From: Chloroflexota bacterium | Lineage (GTDB): Bacteria > Chloroflexota > Anaerolineae > Aggregatilineales > Aggregatilineaceae | DNA length: 64,000 nucleotides | Direction of reading: 5' to 3' | Assembly: GCA_012729765.1 (NCBI GenBank) | Contig: JAAYCM010000046.1 | Coordinates: 35,446-99,445, forward strand | Part shown: positions 8,514 through 19,622 of the stretch, piece by piece | Numbering within the stretch: the stretch's first letter is position 1 | Layout of the letters: every line of letters begins with the position of its first letter | Position numbers and translations under genes: made by a program | Notes under the pieces: generated by a model | Databases searched by the model: none | What the model was told of the DNA's origin: nothing | What the model saw: only the letters and a program-made list of their open reading frames with translations

Positions 8514-9224
8514 CTACTTGGTGACGGTCTGCGGGGCGTACCACTCGTCCGCGCTGATCAGGCGCATGGCCGAGGTCGGGACATAGACGTACTTCGCGCC
8601 GCTCAGGTATACCTTGTACCACGCGCCATCAATCGTATCCGTCACGAACCACTTCTCGCCTGGATACAGCGTCACGTTCGCCACCGGCGCGGTGAGATCG
8701 GGCTGGCTGTAAACCGCCGTCTGTGCCGTCACCAGGCCGTACTGCCGCGTGGCCGGGTCCGGCTCCTTGAAGCCCGCGTAGATGTTGGCGTCGTTGATGC
8801 GGATCTCGCCGGTGGCGCAGTTCGCCAGGATGCTGGTATTGCTTACTTCGACGCCCACCGGAGAAACAAGCTGGTCGATCCAGATGACGGTTCCATTCGG
8901 GGGGACGGGGACACCTAATAAATCATAGCCGTCAAAGTATACGAATTCGGTCATCACTTCAGTCATGATGAAACGCTGTTCTTCGCCCGTCGCATCAATG
9001 ATGATGAGCGTGGTGGTCCAGGTAAACCCTGCTGGAATCGCCGCGTGTACAAAATGCTGGACCTGCCCCCCTGCAGCGCCACAGGGGACGAACCAGCTCC
9101 CGTCGGAGAAGGCGATCATCCACTCACCGTCGCCCGCCAGAACCGATGGTGCCGGCCCCAGGGCCAGCACGACTGCCAGAATCGCGAGTGTCAGATACGT
9201 GACTCTCATAACCATCTCTCTCAT
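8514..9224 (-). CDS. Secreted SH3-domain protein, tandem paralogue 2
   Basis: A 236-residue paralogue of the gene at 7626-8318. Three in-frame ATGs lie close together (9224, 9215, 9209). The one at 9209 aligns with the paralogue's MRV start and gives the cleaner signal peptide (MRVTYLTLAILAVVLAL, cleaved near VLAG); GAGAG precedes it. DGEWMIAF follows cleavage as in the paralogue. The middle region is divergent and unrecognised. From about residue 140 (CATGEIRINDANIYAGF) to the end it is almost identical to the paralogue and forms an SH3-like module. It is likely secreted or wall-associated; function unknown. Confidence 0.75.
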   Translation of the reverse strand: MREMVMRVTYLTLAILAVVLALGPAPSVLAGDGEWMIAFSDGSWFVPCGAAGGQVQHFVHAAIPAGFTWTTTLIIIDATGEEQRFIMTEVMTEFVYFDGYDLLGVPVPPNGTVIWIDQLVSPVGVEVSNTSILANCATGEIRINDANIYAGFKEPDPATRQYGLVTAQTAVYSQPDLTAPVANVTLYPGEKWFVTDTIDGAWYKVYLSGAKYVYVPTSAMRLISADEWYAPQTVTK

Positions 9225-9745
9225 GAAAAGATTTATTTCGGGCTAAACCATGCTCAGATAGTAGCCGACTTTAGCCACCCTGACTAGGCACCTTGTAAAT
9301 ATAGACAAAATCTTGGATGACAGGGATGCCGGCCACACATTAAAAGAGCGCGGCTCCCGGTGGGGCCACGCTCTATACAAATCGGGCTTTAAGAATAGTG
9401 TTGAGCCACATTACGACTATGACATACGGGCTGCGGCGCGGTGGTGGTTAAAAGATGCGCTGAAAGATTCGATTCTCAGACATTTTCCCATCCCCCCATG
9501 GATATGGATTCACCCCTCGGACTGACAACCAACAGTGTATCATCTCCCCGTCACTCACTCAATACCAGTCCAATAAAATCACCATAAAAACTTGCATATA
9601 CAACCTTCATGCCACGTCCACGCAGCCGCACGCCCAGCTCAATGTACATCCCGGTGCTAAGTGCGTTAAACTTAGGGTGCACGGATTTTCGCGGCGCGCG
9701 AGCGCGTGCCCGCGTGATGGACGGTTTAGAGTGAGGGATAGAACA
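9225..9745. other. Intergenic stretch of about 520 bp without a supported gene
   Basis: It holds the upstream region of SH3 paralogue 2, an orphan minus-strand terminator at 9341-9374, and AT-richer sequence at 9376-9700. A 70-codon plus frame at 9313-9525 has no convincing ribosome site and overlaps the terminator, so it is not called. No RNA gene was recognised. Confidence 0.5.
9341..9374 (-). terminator. Orphan terminator similar to that at 7564-7594
   Basis: Minus strand: a 10-bp stem (AGAGCGTGGC / GCCGCGCTCT, one G-U pair) followed by TTTTAATG. The G-U pair would be an A-C mismatch on the plus strand, so the orientation is minus. No minus-strand gene now lies upstream of it. Confidence 0.6.
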
Positions 9746-10294
9746 ATGAGCGAGTACGATCCGGGCGATTTGTACGAGCCTGGCCCGCGCCGCCGGCGAC
9801 GCCGCGGTTTCCCCAGCGAGATCGAGGATGCCTGGGCCGCTGCCGAAGCCGACGATATCCCCGATGAAGAGGTCGAGATCGAAGACCTGGCCGCCGGTTA
9901 TGTCTACGAGGACCCGCTGCGCCCGGCCCGCGACGATTCCGATCCTGACGAGATCGACCCGTCCGATCTCGGCCCGGTGCCCACCTACTCCCGGCCCCTC
10001 AGCCCCGATGCACGCCGCGCCAGCGTCAGCCGCCGTTACAGCCGCGCCGATGCCTACAGCAGCGATCCCGGCTACCGCGCCCCCGAGATACCGCCCGACG
10101 CTGGAAATATGGTGCCGCGCCTGCGCGCCGAATATCCCCCCGAAGGCTACGAAGGCGTGCGCCGGTCCCACCCCACCCCCGGCGCGATGGGCGGTATCCC
10201 GCTGTGGGGGATTCTGCTGCTGGTGCTGCTGGGCATAGTCGCAATCGCGGCGGTCGTGATCGCGCTGGCCTCGATCGCGCTGGCGCTCGGCTGA
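9746..10294 (+). CDS. Uncharacterised acidic membrane-anchored protein
   Basis: A 182-residue protein; the ATG at 9746 (MSEYDPGDLYEPG) follows GAGGGA at suitable distance. After an Arg patch (RRRRRRG, about 17-22) come about 50 acidic, low-complexity residues and a Pro/Arg/Tyr-rich linker. A single C-terminal hydrophobic segment (about 153-180, IPLWGILLLVLLGIVAIAAVV) makes it a tail-anchored or single-pass protein with a cytoplasmic disordered N-terminus. No family is recognised. It is just upstream of secA, but secA has its own extended -10. Confidence 0.6.
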   Translation: MSEYDPGDLYEPGPRRRRRRGFPSEIEDAWAAAEADDIPDEEVEIEDLAAGYVYEDPLRPARDDSDPDEIDPSDLGPVPTYSRPLSPDARRASVSRRYSRADAYSSDPGYRAPEIPPDAGNMVPRLRAEYPPEGYEGVRRSHPTPGAMGGIPLWGILLLVLLGIVAIAAVVIALASIALALG

Positions 10295-10345
10295 GATCGC
10301 GGCGCTCACGCTGCGCGCCGCCTGTCCAGTGCCCCCTCGATATGC

Positions 10346-10351
10346 TATAAT
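10346..10351 (+). promoter_or_regulatory. secA promoter, extended -10 (TGC-TATAAT)
   Basis: TGC precedes a perfect TATAAT, 82 bases upstream of the secA ATG. A weak -35 candidate lies around CTGTCC at 10322. GAGGA precedes the ATG. Confidence 0.6.
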
Positions 10352-10432
10352 GGCGACCAGACTCTCAACGAATCCAACGAGTGCGGCAGGACGGATCGAC
10401 GGTTCATCACCGCCCTGTCACTGTGAGGAACG

Positions 10433-13318
<2,886 letters not shown>

Positions 13319-13413
13319 TACGAACCCGGTTACTTCATCAGGCTGGCATCGCGGTGCCAGTCTGGTGCCATCTGGCTCTGGCGTATCTGTAGCGAGTTGA
13401 AGGGAAGGCGCTC

Positions 13414-13788
13414 ATGGCGAACTCGGACGATCTCGCGACCGGCTTGATGGACGACATGGACCCGCGCCTGCTGGAGCTGATCCAGACGCGTATCAATTCG
13501 TTCATCAAGTGGGATCTGGTACGCTTCTTCCACGAAAACCCGCATACCACCGACACCGCCGCCAACATCGCCCGCTATACGGGCCGCGACGTGCGCACCG
13601 TCGAGCCAGAACTGATGGCCCTCGCGCGCGATGGCGTGCTCCAGATGGATGACCTCTCCGGCCTGCGAGTGTTTACCCTGGCCGGCAACAGCGAAATGCG
13701 CGAGTTAGTCCACGTCTTTATCAAAGCGTGCGACGACCGCCAGTTTCGCGTCAAGGCCATCTATCACGTCATCCGCAGCCTGCGCTGA
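13414..13788 (+). CDS. Small winged-helix-like protein
   Basis: A 124-residue protein. AAGGGAAGG precedes the ATG. The core (about 28-100) reads like a winged helix: INSFIKWDLVRFFHENPHTTDTAANIARYTGRDVRTVEPELMALARDGVLQMDD, with a helix-turn-helix then a wing leading to RVFTLAG. Bacterial proteins of this shape bind DNA or other proteins. The short gap (13 bases) to the KaiC-like ATPase gene suggests they are made together, perhaps as regulator and ATPase. No named family is recognised. Confidence 0.65.
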   Translation: MANSDDLATGLMDDMDPRLLELIQTRINSFIKWDLVRFFHENPHTTDTAANIARYTGRDVRTVEPELMALARDGVLQMDDLSGLRVFTLAGNSEMRELVHVFIKACDDRQFRVKAIYHVIRSLR

Positions 13789-13801
13789 GAGGACGCGCCG
13801 C

Positions 13802-14599
13802 ATGGAGACTCACCGTATTCCGACCGGAATTGCAGGGCTAGACGAGATGCTGCACGGCGGCTTTTTGTCGCAGACCGCCAACCTGATCGAGGGCGCGCCC
13901 GGCACAGGTAAGACCACGCTGGGGATGCAGTTCATCCAGCACGGCATCGTGCACTGCGCCGAGCCGGGCCTGATCCTGACCTTCGAGGAGTTTCCCGAAC
14001 AATATTACCAGGACGCCGCCAGCTTTGGCTGGGACTTCCGCGCGCACGAGGCCGCCAACCACCTGCGCGTGATCATGACCAGCCCTGAAGTCAGCCGCGC
14101 CGATTTGCAGCAGATCAGCGGGCGGATCGAGACGATGGTGCACCAGTTGGGCCTCAAGCGTGTGCTGGTAGACAGCCTCAGCCACTTCGAGCGCCTGACA
14201 ACCGATCCGGTCGAGCTGCGCCAGATCATCTTCGGCTTCGTCAACGGCCTCAAGCGCCTGGGCCTGACCGCCGTCCTCACGCGCGAGAACGCCGCCCTGC
14301 TGGGCGAGACGTCCGACAGTGAAGAGGACCTGGCGTTTGTGATGGACTCGTATGTCGTGCTGCGCTATGTCGAGATTCAGAGCGCTGTTCACAAGGCGCT
14401 GCTGGTGCTCAAGCTGCGCGGCAGCGACCACGATAAAGACATCCGGCGCTATACCATTACCGGCAGCGGGATCGAGGTGCGCGCCCGCTTCGAGGGCACG
14501 CGCGGCATCATGAGCGGCACGCCCACCATGACGCACGCCGAAGCGTTCGCCGCTGCCTTTCTGCCCGCTGGCTCTGGCGGCAAACAGCCAGTATCATGA
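13802..14599 (+). CDS. KaiC/RadA-like RecA-superfamily ATPase
   Basis: A 265-residue single-domain ATPase. It opens with RIPTGIAGLDEMLHGGF, the typical KaiC-domain entry, then Walker A GAPGTGKTT (about 31-39), and LILTFEEFPEQYYQDA, which resembles the KaiC FEES region. KRVLVDSLSHFERL is the Walker B strand. One KaiC domain is present rather than two, so it is not a circadian KaiC; such proteins occur as signalling or gas-vesicle-type ATPases. The stop overlaps the next start by 4 bases (ATGA), indicating translational coupling. Confidence 0.82.
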   Translation: METHRIPTGIAGLDEMLHGGFLSQTANLIEGAPGTGKTTLGMQFIQHGIVHCAEPGLILTFEEFPEQYYQDAASFGWDFRAHEAANHLRVIMTSPEVSRADLQQISGRIETMVHQLGLKRVLVDSLSHFERLTTDPVELRQIIFGFVNGLKRLGLTAVLTRENAALLGETSDSEEDLAFVMDSYVVLRYVEIQSAVHKALLVLKLRGSDHDKDIRRYTITGSGIEVRARFEGTRGIMSGTPTMTHAEAFAAAFLPAGSGGKQPVS

Positions 14600-14889
14600 G
14601 TGACATCAGCCTGCACCAGTTCCTGACGATCTACGCCTGGTTTGGGTTGGCGACGCTGTTATTTCTGCTGGCCCTGATCGCGCGCTTCTACGAGCGGCTG
14701 TCCGGCCAGCGAACCTACTACCAGTTGTTCGCGGTTCCGATTCTGGCGTTTGCCGGGGCGGCGATCCGCTTTTCGAGCCGGAATCAGGTCACGGGCGATG
14801 CGTGGGGCGAGCTGCTGCTGCTGCTGACCGGGACCAGTCTGGCGGTGCTGTGCCTGCACGTTTACCGGCTGATGACCAGTGGGCGCTAG
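14596..14889 (+). CDS. Small two- or three-TM membrane protein
   Basis: A 97-residue protein translationally coupled to the KaiC-like gene by ATGA overlap. Hydrophobic segments lie at about 12-30 (YAWFGLATLLFLLALIARF), 42-58 and 70-90. No family is recognised. Its coupling suggests a membrane partner for the ATPase. The TAG stop falls inside the CTAG end of repeat copy B. Confidence 0.6.
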   Translation: MSDISLHQFLTIYAWFGLATLLFLLALIARFYERLSGQRTYYQLFAVPILAFAGAAIRFSSRNQVTGDAWGELLLLLTGTSLAVLCLHVYRLMTSGR

Positions 14890-15010
14890 CGGCTGTTATG
14901 CATTTTCACCCCCCGGCCCCTTCTCCCACGCAGGCGGGGCGAAGGGGAGGCCAACCGCTTGAAAGTCCCGCCCTCCCTGTGGGAGAGGGATTGAGGGTGA
15001 GGGGAGTCCT
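14886..15010. repeat. CTAG-ended inverted-repeat element, copy B (right end degenerate)
   Basis: It begins CTAGCGGCTGTTATGCA at the stop codon of the preceding gene. The interior has CCGGCCCCTTCTCCCACG and TGTGGGAGAGGGATTGAGG arms as in copy E. No matching right terminal repeat is visible; the end is estimated from loss of the G-rich arm near 15010. It separates two small membrane-protein genes of one apparent operon. Confidence 0.7.
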
Positions 15011-15058
15011 ACACGTACTGGTACGGCATTTGGACCAACACAAAGTTAATGGCAGACG

Positions 15059-15415
15059 ATGAACAGTTTATTGACCCTTTTGAGCGCAGTCGCGCCCCTG
15101 GCATTTATCGTAAGCCTGTGGGTGATGGCCCAGATCAGCCGCCGTTTTGGCGAAGTCACCCACCGCCCCCCGCTCTATCGCGGGTTCTATGTCGCCATGC
15201 TGCTGCTCGGCTTCCCGCTGGTGGTGCGCCTGCTGGCGATCGGCCTGGACGACGGCGACGGGCTGGGCGGCGGGACAAGCGAGGCGCTGCTGCACGATCT
15301 CCCGCTGGCGCTGGCGCTCACCATCGCGGTCGTGATCACGTGGCGCTATTGGGGCTGGCTGGTGTATGCTCACGGAGATCAGATCACAGCGCAGCCCCGG
15401 CCTTCGAAGCGATAG
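15059..15415 (+). CDS. Small membrane protein, second of a pair
   Basis: A 118-residue protein with hydrophobic segments at about 4-25 (LLTLLSAVAPLAFIVSLWVM), 43-62 (FYVAMLLLGFPLVVRLLAIG) and 80-102. No family is recognised. It has the same architecture as the 97-residue protein upstream. It is 31 bases before the histidine kinase gene, so it may be a membrane partner for the otherwise soluble kinase. Confidence 0.6.
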   Translation: MNSLLTLLSAVAPLAFIVSLWVMAQISRRFGEVTHRPPLYRGFYVAMLLLGFPLVVRLLAIGLDDGDGLGGGTSEALLHDLPLALALTIAVVITWRYWGWLVYAHGDQITAQPRPSKR

Positions 15416-15446
15416 CGTGCTTTCTTTCGCGCACTGATGCCAGAAC

Positions 15447-18400
15447 ATGACAGGTGAAGTTTTCCGGACATTTTTATCAGAGCAAGCATCGGCAGCCCAG
15501 GCTTCTGAAGCGATCTGCATCGTCAATGCCAACGGCGTCGTTCGCTTTGCCACCCCGGCAGCAGCCCACAGCTATGGCTACGAAGTCTCCGATCTGGTCG
15601 GGCACTGCCTGCTGCGGTTTGTCGATCCCGATCAGGTTGACACGGCGTATGAGCAGTGGGAGGCATTCTGCTGCGCCTCGGACCAGCTCTATGGCCTGTT
15701 CAACCTGCCCGTCATCAGCGCCGATGGCCGCCGCCAGATGGTGCAGGCTTCGGTCTGGCGCATCCCGGACGAGCGTAATTTCCTGATCCTGCACCACCTG
15801 TCGGAGCGTTTCCGCGAGCGGCTCGAAGCGCTCTACTCCATTCTGGCGACCGTCGCCGGCACGCTGAACCTGGACGAGATATTAGACGCGGTGCTGCGCG
15901 AGGCGCGCCGCGTGATCCCGTGCGACTGCGGCACGGTTTTCCTGCTGCGCAATATGCGGCTGCACATGGCGCGCGGTGACGGCCACTCGATCATCCGCTA
16001 TTCGCCGGAGCTGTTCGAACAGCTCAACCACGTCCCGACCACGCGCCTGCTGCGCGAAACCGGCGGCCCGGTGCTGATCAACGACTGCGAGCACGATCCG
16101 CGCTGGACCTGGCTGTCGGGCGCGGAAGCGATCCGAAGCTGGCTTGGCACGCCGCTGATTCATCACGGCGAGTTTCTTGGCACGATCAATCTCGACAGCA
16201 CACAGCCGCACACCTTTTCAACCGCCGACGCCGAGCTGATGCGCGCGCTCGCCAGCCCGCTCGCGGCAGCGGTCTTTACCGCACGGCAGTACGAAGCCGA
16301 GCAGAGCCACGCCAAGCACCTACAGGTGCTCAACGATCTCACTCAGGCCATCAGCCGCCTGAATCTGGACGATGTGCTGGAGGTCGTCTACCAGAAGATC
16401 AACAGCCTGATGGACGCCTCGACCTTTTATATCGGCCTCTACGACGCCGAAGCCGGGATCGTCCGCATTGTGGGCGCCTACGACTTTGGCAACAGGCACG
16501 AAGACCAGGTGCAGCTTGCCGATACCGGGCTGGTCGGTCGGGTCTTGCGCTCCCGGCAGAGCGTGATCATCCACGACACCCAGCGCGAGCCTCAGGCGGA
16601 AGCGATTATCGATGGCGAAGAACCGCGCAGCTTCCTGATGATGCCCCTGATCACGCAGGACGAGACGGTCGGCGTGATCTCCGTGCAGAGCTACCAGCCC
16701 AACGCCTACACGTCCGACGACATTGCCCTGCTGGAGATCATCGCCGGGGCCGTCGCGACCGCGATCCGCAACGCCCAGCTTTACGATCAGACCGCCGAGC
16801 GGCTCGGCGCGCTCAACGCGCTGCACCGGATCGGCCTGCACCTGACCTTCGTGCAAGACGCCGACGTCGCTGCGCGGGTCGTGGTCGAAGGCTTGCTCAA
16901 GCTGCTGCGCCCCCAGTATGCCGCACTCTACCTGTCGGGCCGGGTCTTTGGGCAGTCGCGGCTGTGGGGTGGGAGCTTCGACGGCGACGGCGAATTGCTG
17001 CTCACGACCGAACATCCTGCCAACGATCCGCACGTTTTCACGCTGCTGGATCAGCTCCAGGAGCCGGTCGTGCTGCCCGATCTCGGCGCGCAGCCAGACA
17101 TTCTGGAGCAGGTTCAGCCCTATGTGCTCACTCGCGCGCTCGCCGTCTATCCGCTGCGTCATGGCGGTGAGCTGCTGGGCGCGATGGCCGTGCTCTGGCC
17201 GGAGCCGTGCATCTTTCGCAGCGACGATCTGCGCATCCTGGAATTGTTCAGCATGCAGGCCGCGCTCGCCCTCGAAAACACGCGCTATCACCTGGCGCTG
17301 CGCCGCCGCCTGGAAGAAGTCACCGCCCTGCAAGACCTCGCCCGCCGGGTCAGCAGCAGCGAAACGCTGGACGACATCCTGCATACCGTCGTGCGCACCC
17401 TGCGCGACGTCTACCGCTGCAAGTCGTCCTCAATCGGCCTGTACAATCCCGACACCCAGGAAGTCGAAATCCGCGCGGCGGTCGGCATCCCGGACGAATA
17501 TGTGGAACAGGGGCGCTTCAGGCTGGACGAATACGGCGCGGGGCACGCCGTGGCAACCGGGCAGGTCGTCTATGTGCCGGACACCCTCGTCGCGCCCGGT
17601 CTGCGCACCATCGATCCCGGCATCCGCTCGATGATGATTGTGCCGCTGACCGTTCACGGCCACGTGATCGGCACGCTCAATATCGACAGCACCCAGCCTC
17701 ACGCCTTCACGCCCGATCACGAGCGTGTGCTGACCATCGCCGGCGGGCAGATCGCCGCCGCGATCGAGACGGTGCACCTGCTGGACGAAGCGCGCGCCCG
17801 TGCCGCCGATCTGGCCGAAGCCAACCGCAATCTCGAAGCACTGCACGAGTTGCGTAACGAGCTGGTGCAAAACCTCAGCCACGAGCTGCGTAACCCGCTC
17901 TCTCTGATCCAGGGCTACGCCGTTTTGATGCGCGACAGCGAGCTGGGGCCGATCGTCCCCCAGCAGGTCGATGCGCTCAACGTGATCAACGACAAGTCCG
18001 AGGCGATCCTGCGCATGATCAACGATATCCTCTCTCTGGAGCAGATCCGGCACGAGACGCTGGAGCTGGACGTGATCGAGATGGCGGCGTTCTGCCAGCA
18101 GACGGCCAACGACATGCGGCTGCTGCTCAAGGATCGCCCGCTGAGCTTTGAAACCGAACTCGCGTCCGGCACACAGCTTGTCATCGGCGACCGCGACCGG
18201 CTGCGGCAGGTGCTCGACAACCTGATCGGCAACGCGGCCAAGTTCTCGCCCGAAAACGGCGTGATCCGGCTGCTCACGCGCGTTGATCCGGCGCAGAACG
18301 CGATCGAAATCTCGGTGATCGATCAGGGCATTGGCATTCCGGCGGACCGTCTGCCCCACGTGTTCGAGCGTTTTTACCAGGGCGACCGCACAATCAAGCA

Positions 18401-18554
18401 CACCTATGGGGGCACCGGCCTGGGGCTGGCGATCGTGCGGCGCATCGTCGAAGCGCACGAGGGCCGGATCTGGGTCGAGAGCACCGAGGGTAGCGGCTCC
18501 ACCTTTACCTTCACACTCCCGCTGGCAGAAAGGCAAACCGAAGGTGTCGTTTAA
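15447..18554 (+). CDS. PAS / multi-GAF sensor histidine kinase
   Basis: A 1035-residue kinase with no obvious membrane segment. An N-terminal PAS domain (about 18-130, ICIVNANGVVRFATPAA) is followed by about four GAF domains (about 140-275, 290-440, 455-610, 625-790). GAF segments 1 and 4 share the ending GTINLDSTQPH / GTLNIDSTQPH, a sign of internal duplication. HisKA follows with the phospho-acceptor His 812 in NLSHELRNP, then HATPase motifs NLIGNAAKF, DQGIGIP and GGTGLGLAIV. No receiver domain or response regulator is adjacent, so the partner is elsewhere. It is probably co-transcribed with upstream genes, and its end overlaps the adenosine deaminase start. Confidence 0.93.
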   Translation: MTGEVFRTFLSEQASAAQASEAICIVNANGVVRFATPAAAHSYGYEVSDLVGHCLLRFVDPDQVDTAYEQWEAFCCASDQLYGLFNLPVISADGRRQMVQASVWRIPDERNFLILHHLSERFRERLEALYSILATVAGTLNLDEILDAVLREARRVIPCDCGTVFLLRNMRLHMARGDGHSIIRYSPELFEQLNHVPTTRLLRETGGPVLINDCEHDPRWTWLSGAEAIRSWLGTPLIHHGEFLGTINLDSTQPHTFSTADAELMRALASPLAAAVFTARQYEAEQSHAKHLQVLNDLTQAISRLNLDDVLEVVYQKINSLMDASTFYIGLYDAEAGIVRIVGAYDFGNRHEDQVQLADTGLVGRVLRSRQSVIIHDTQREPQAEAIIDGEEPRSFLMMPLITQDETVGVISVQSYQPNAYTSDDIALLEIIAGAVATAIRNAQLYDQTAERLGALNALHRIGLHLTFVQDADVAARVVVEGLLKLLRPQYAALYLSGRVFGQSRLWGGSFDGDGELLLTTEHPANDPHVFTLLDQLQEPVVLPDLGAQPDILEQVQPYVLTRALAVYPLRHGGELLGAMAVLWPEPCIFRSDDLRILELFSMQAALALENTRYHLALRRRLEEVTALQDLARRVSSSETLDDILHTVVRTLRDVYRCKSSSIGLYNPDTQEVEIRAAVGIPDEYVEQGRFRLDEYGAGHAVATGQVVYVPDTLVAPGLRTIDPGIRSMMIVPLTVHGHVIGTLNIDSTQPHAFTPDHERVLTIAGGQIAAAIETVHLLDEARARAADLAEANRNLEALHELRNELVQNLSHELRNPLSLIQGYAVLMRDSELGPIVPQQVDALNVINDKSEAILRMINDILSLEQIRHETLELDVIEMAAFCQQTANDMRLLLKDRPLSFETELASGTQLVIGDRDRLRQVLDNLIGNAAKFSPENGVIRLLTRVDPAQNAIEISVIDQGIGIPADRLPHVFERFYQGDRTIKHTYGGTGLGLAIVRRIVEAHEGRIWVESTEGSGSTFTFTLPLAERQTEGVV

Positions 18555-19620
18555 CGTCCAGTCTCTGATCGACCGCGACAGCGCCCTGTGGCAGGCGCTC
18601 CGGGCCTGGCCCAAGATCGAGCTGCACCGCCACCTCGAAGGCTCGATCCGGCTGCCGACCCTGATCGACGTCGCGCACGAGTACGCGATCCCGCTGCCCG
18701 CCTACAGCGTCGAGGACCTGCGCCCCTATGTCCAGATGACCGGCAGTGATCGGCCCGACTTCGCCGTGTTCCTCAGCAAATTTGACGTGCTGCGCCAGTT
18801 CTATCGCTCGCTGCCGATCATCCGCCGCATCGCGTATGAGGCGGTCGAGGACGCGGCCCAGGACAACGTGCGCTATATGGAGCTGCGTTTCACGCCCCAC
18901 GCGCTCACTCGCCAGAACGATTACGGCTATCAGGAAATCATCGAAGGGGTGTGCGAGGCGGTCCAGGCGGCCCAGGCCGAGCATGATATCCAGGTCCGGC
19001 TGATCGTCTCGGTCAACCGGCATGAGAGCGTCGAGATCGCGGAACAGGTGCTGGCCGCCGCGATCGCCTGCGCGGGATGCGGCATCGTGGGGATGGACCT
19101 GGCCGGGAAGGAAGTCGGCTTCGCGGCGCACGCCTTCCGGCCCGTGCTGCACACCGCCCAGGAAAACGGGCTGCATCTCACCGTGCATGCTGGCGAGTGG
19201 GAAGGCGCGGCCAACGTGCGCCACGCCATCGAAGCGGTTGGCGCAGAGCGGATCGGGCATGGCGTGCGCGCCATCGAAGACTCGACGGTGATCCAGCTGG
19301 TGCGCGAGCGCGGCATCACGCTCGAAGTCTGCCCGACCAGCAACCTGCATACCGGCGTCGTGCCCAGCCTGGAGCAGCACCCGCTGGCCGACCTGGCCTA
19401 TCTCGACGTGCGCACCACGATCAACACCGACGACCCGTCGCTGAGCAATATCACGCTCACCGACGAGCTGGTCCTGGCGCATCTGGCGATGGGCCTGCCG
19501 CTCGACCTGCTGAAGACGAATATCCTCAATGCCGCCGAAGCTGCGTTCCTGCCCGACGACGAGCGCGCCGCGCTGGTGAGCCGCTTTCGCGCCGCGCTGG
19601 ATGCCGCGCCCCTGCCCTGA
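18544..19620 (+). CDS. add: Adenosine deaminase
   Basis: Deaminates adenosine (and deoxyadenosine) to inosine in purine salvage. The start is taken as GTG 18544 (VSFNVQSLIDRD), overlapping the kinase end by 11 bases, with AAAGG about 12 bases upstream; the longer frame to 18331 is simply kinase sequence out of frame. The product is 358 residues, normal for the family. Zinc ligands are in KIELHRHLEGS (His 28 and 30). Later motifs are LTVHAGEWEGA (catalytic Glu), RIGHGVRAI, EVCPTSNLHTG and NTDDPSLSN (metal-binding Asp pair). It ends 2 bases from the convergent SGNH gene, with no room for a separate terminator. Confidence 0.93.
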   Translation: MSFNVQSLIDRDSALWQALRAWPKIELHRHLEGSIRLPTLIDVAHEYAIPLPAYSVEDLRPYVQMTGSDRPDFAVFLSKFDVLRQFYRSLPIIRRIAYEAVEDAAQDNVRYMELRFTPHALTRQNDYGYQEIIEGVCEAVQAAQAEHDIQVRLIVSVNRHESVEIAEQVLAAAIACAGCGIVGMDLAGKEVGFAAHAFRPVLHTAQENGLHLTVHAGEWEGAANVRHAIEAVGAERIGHGVRAIEDSTVIQLVRERGITLEVCPTSNLHTGVVPSLEQHPLADLAYLDVRTTINTDDPSLSNITLTDELVLAHLAMGLPLDLLKTNILNAAEAAFLPDDERAALVSRFRAALDAAPLP

Positions 19621-19622
19621 GC

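Noticed and set aside
9313..9525. 70-codon plus-strand frame
   Set aside because: No ribosome site, overlaps a minus-strand terminator, no recognisable features.
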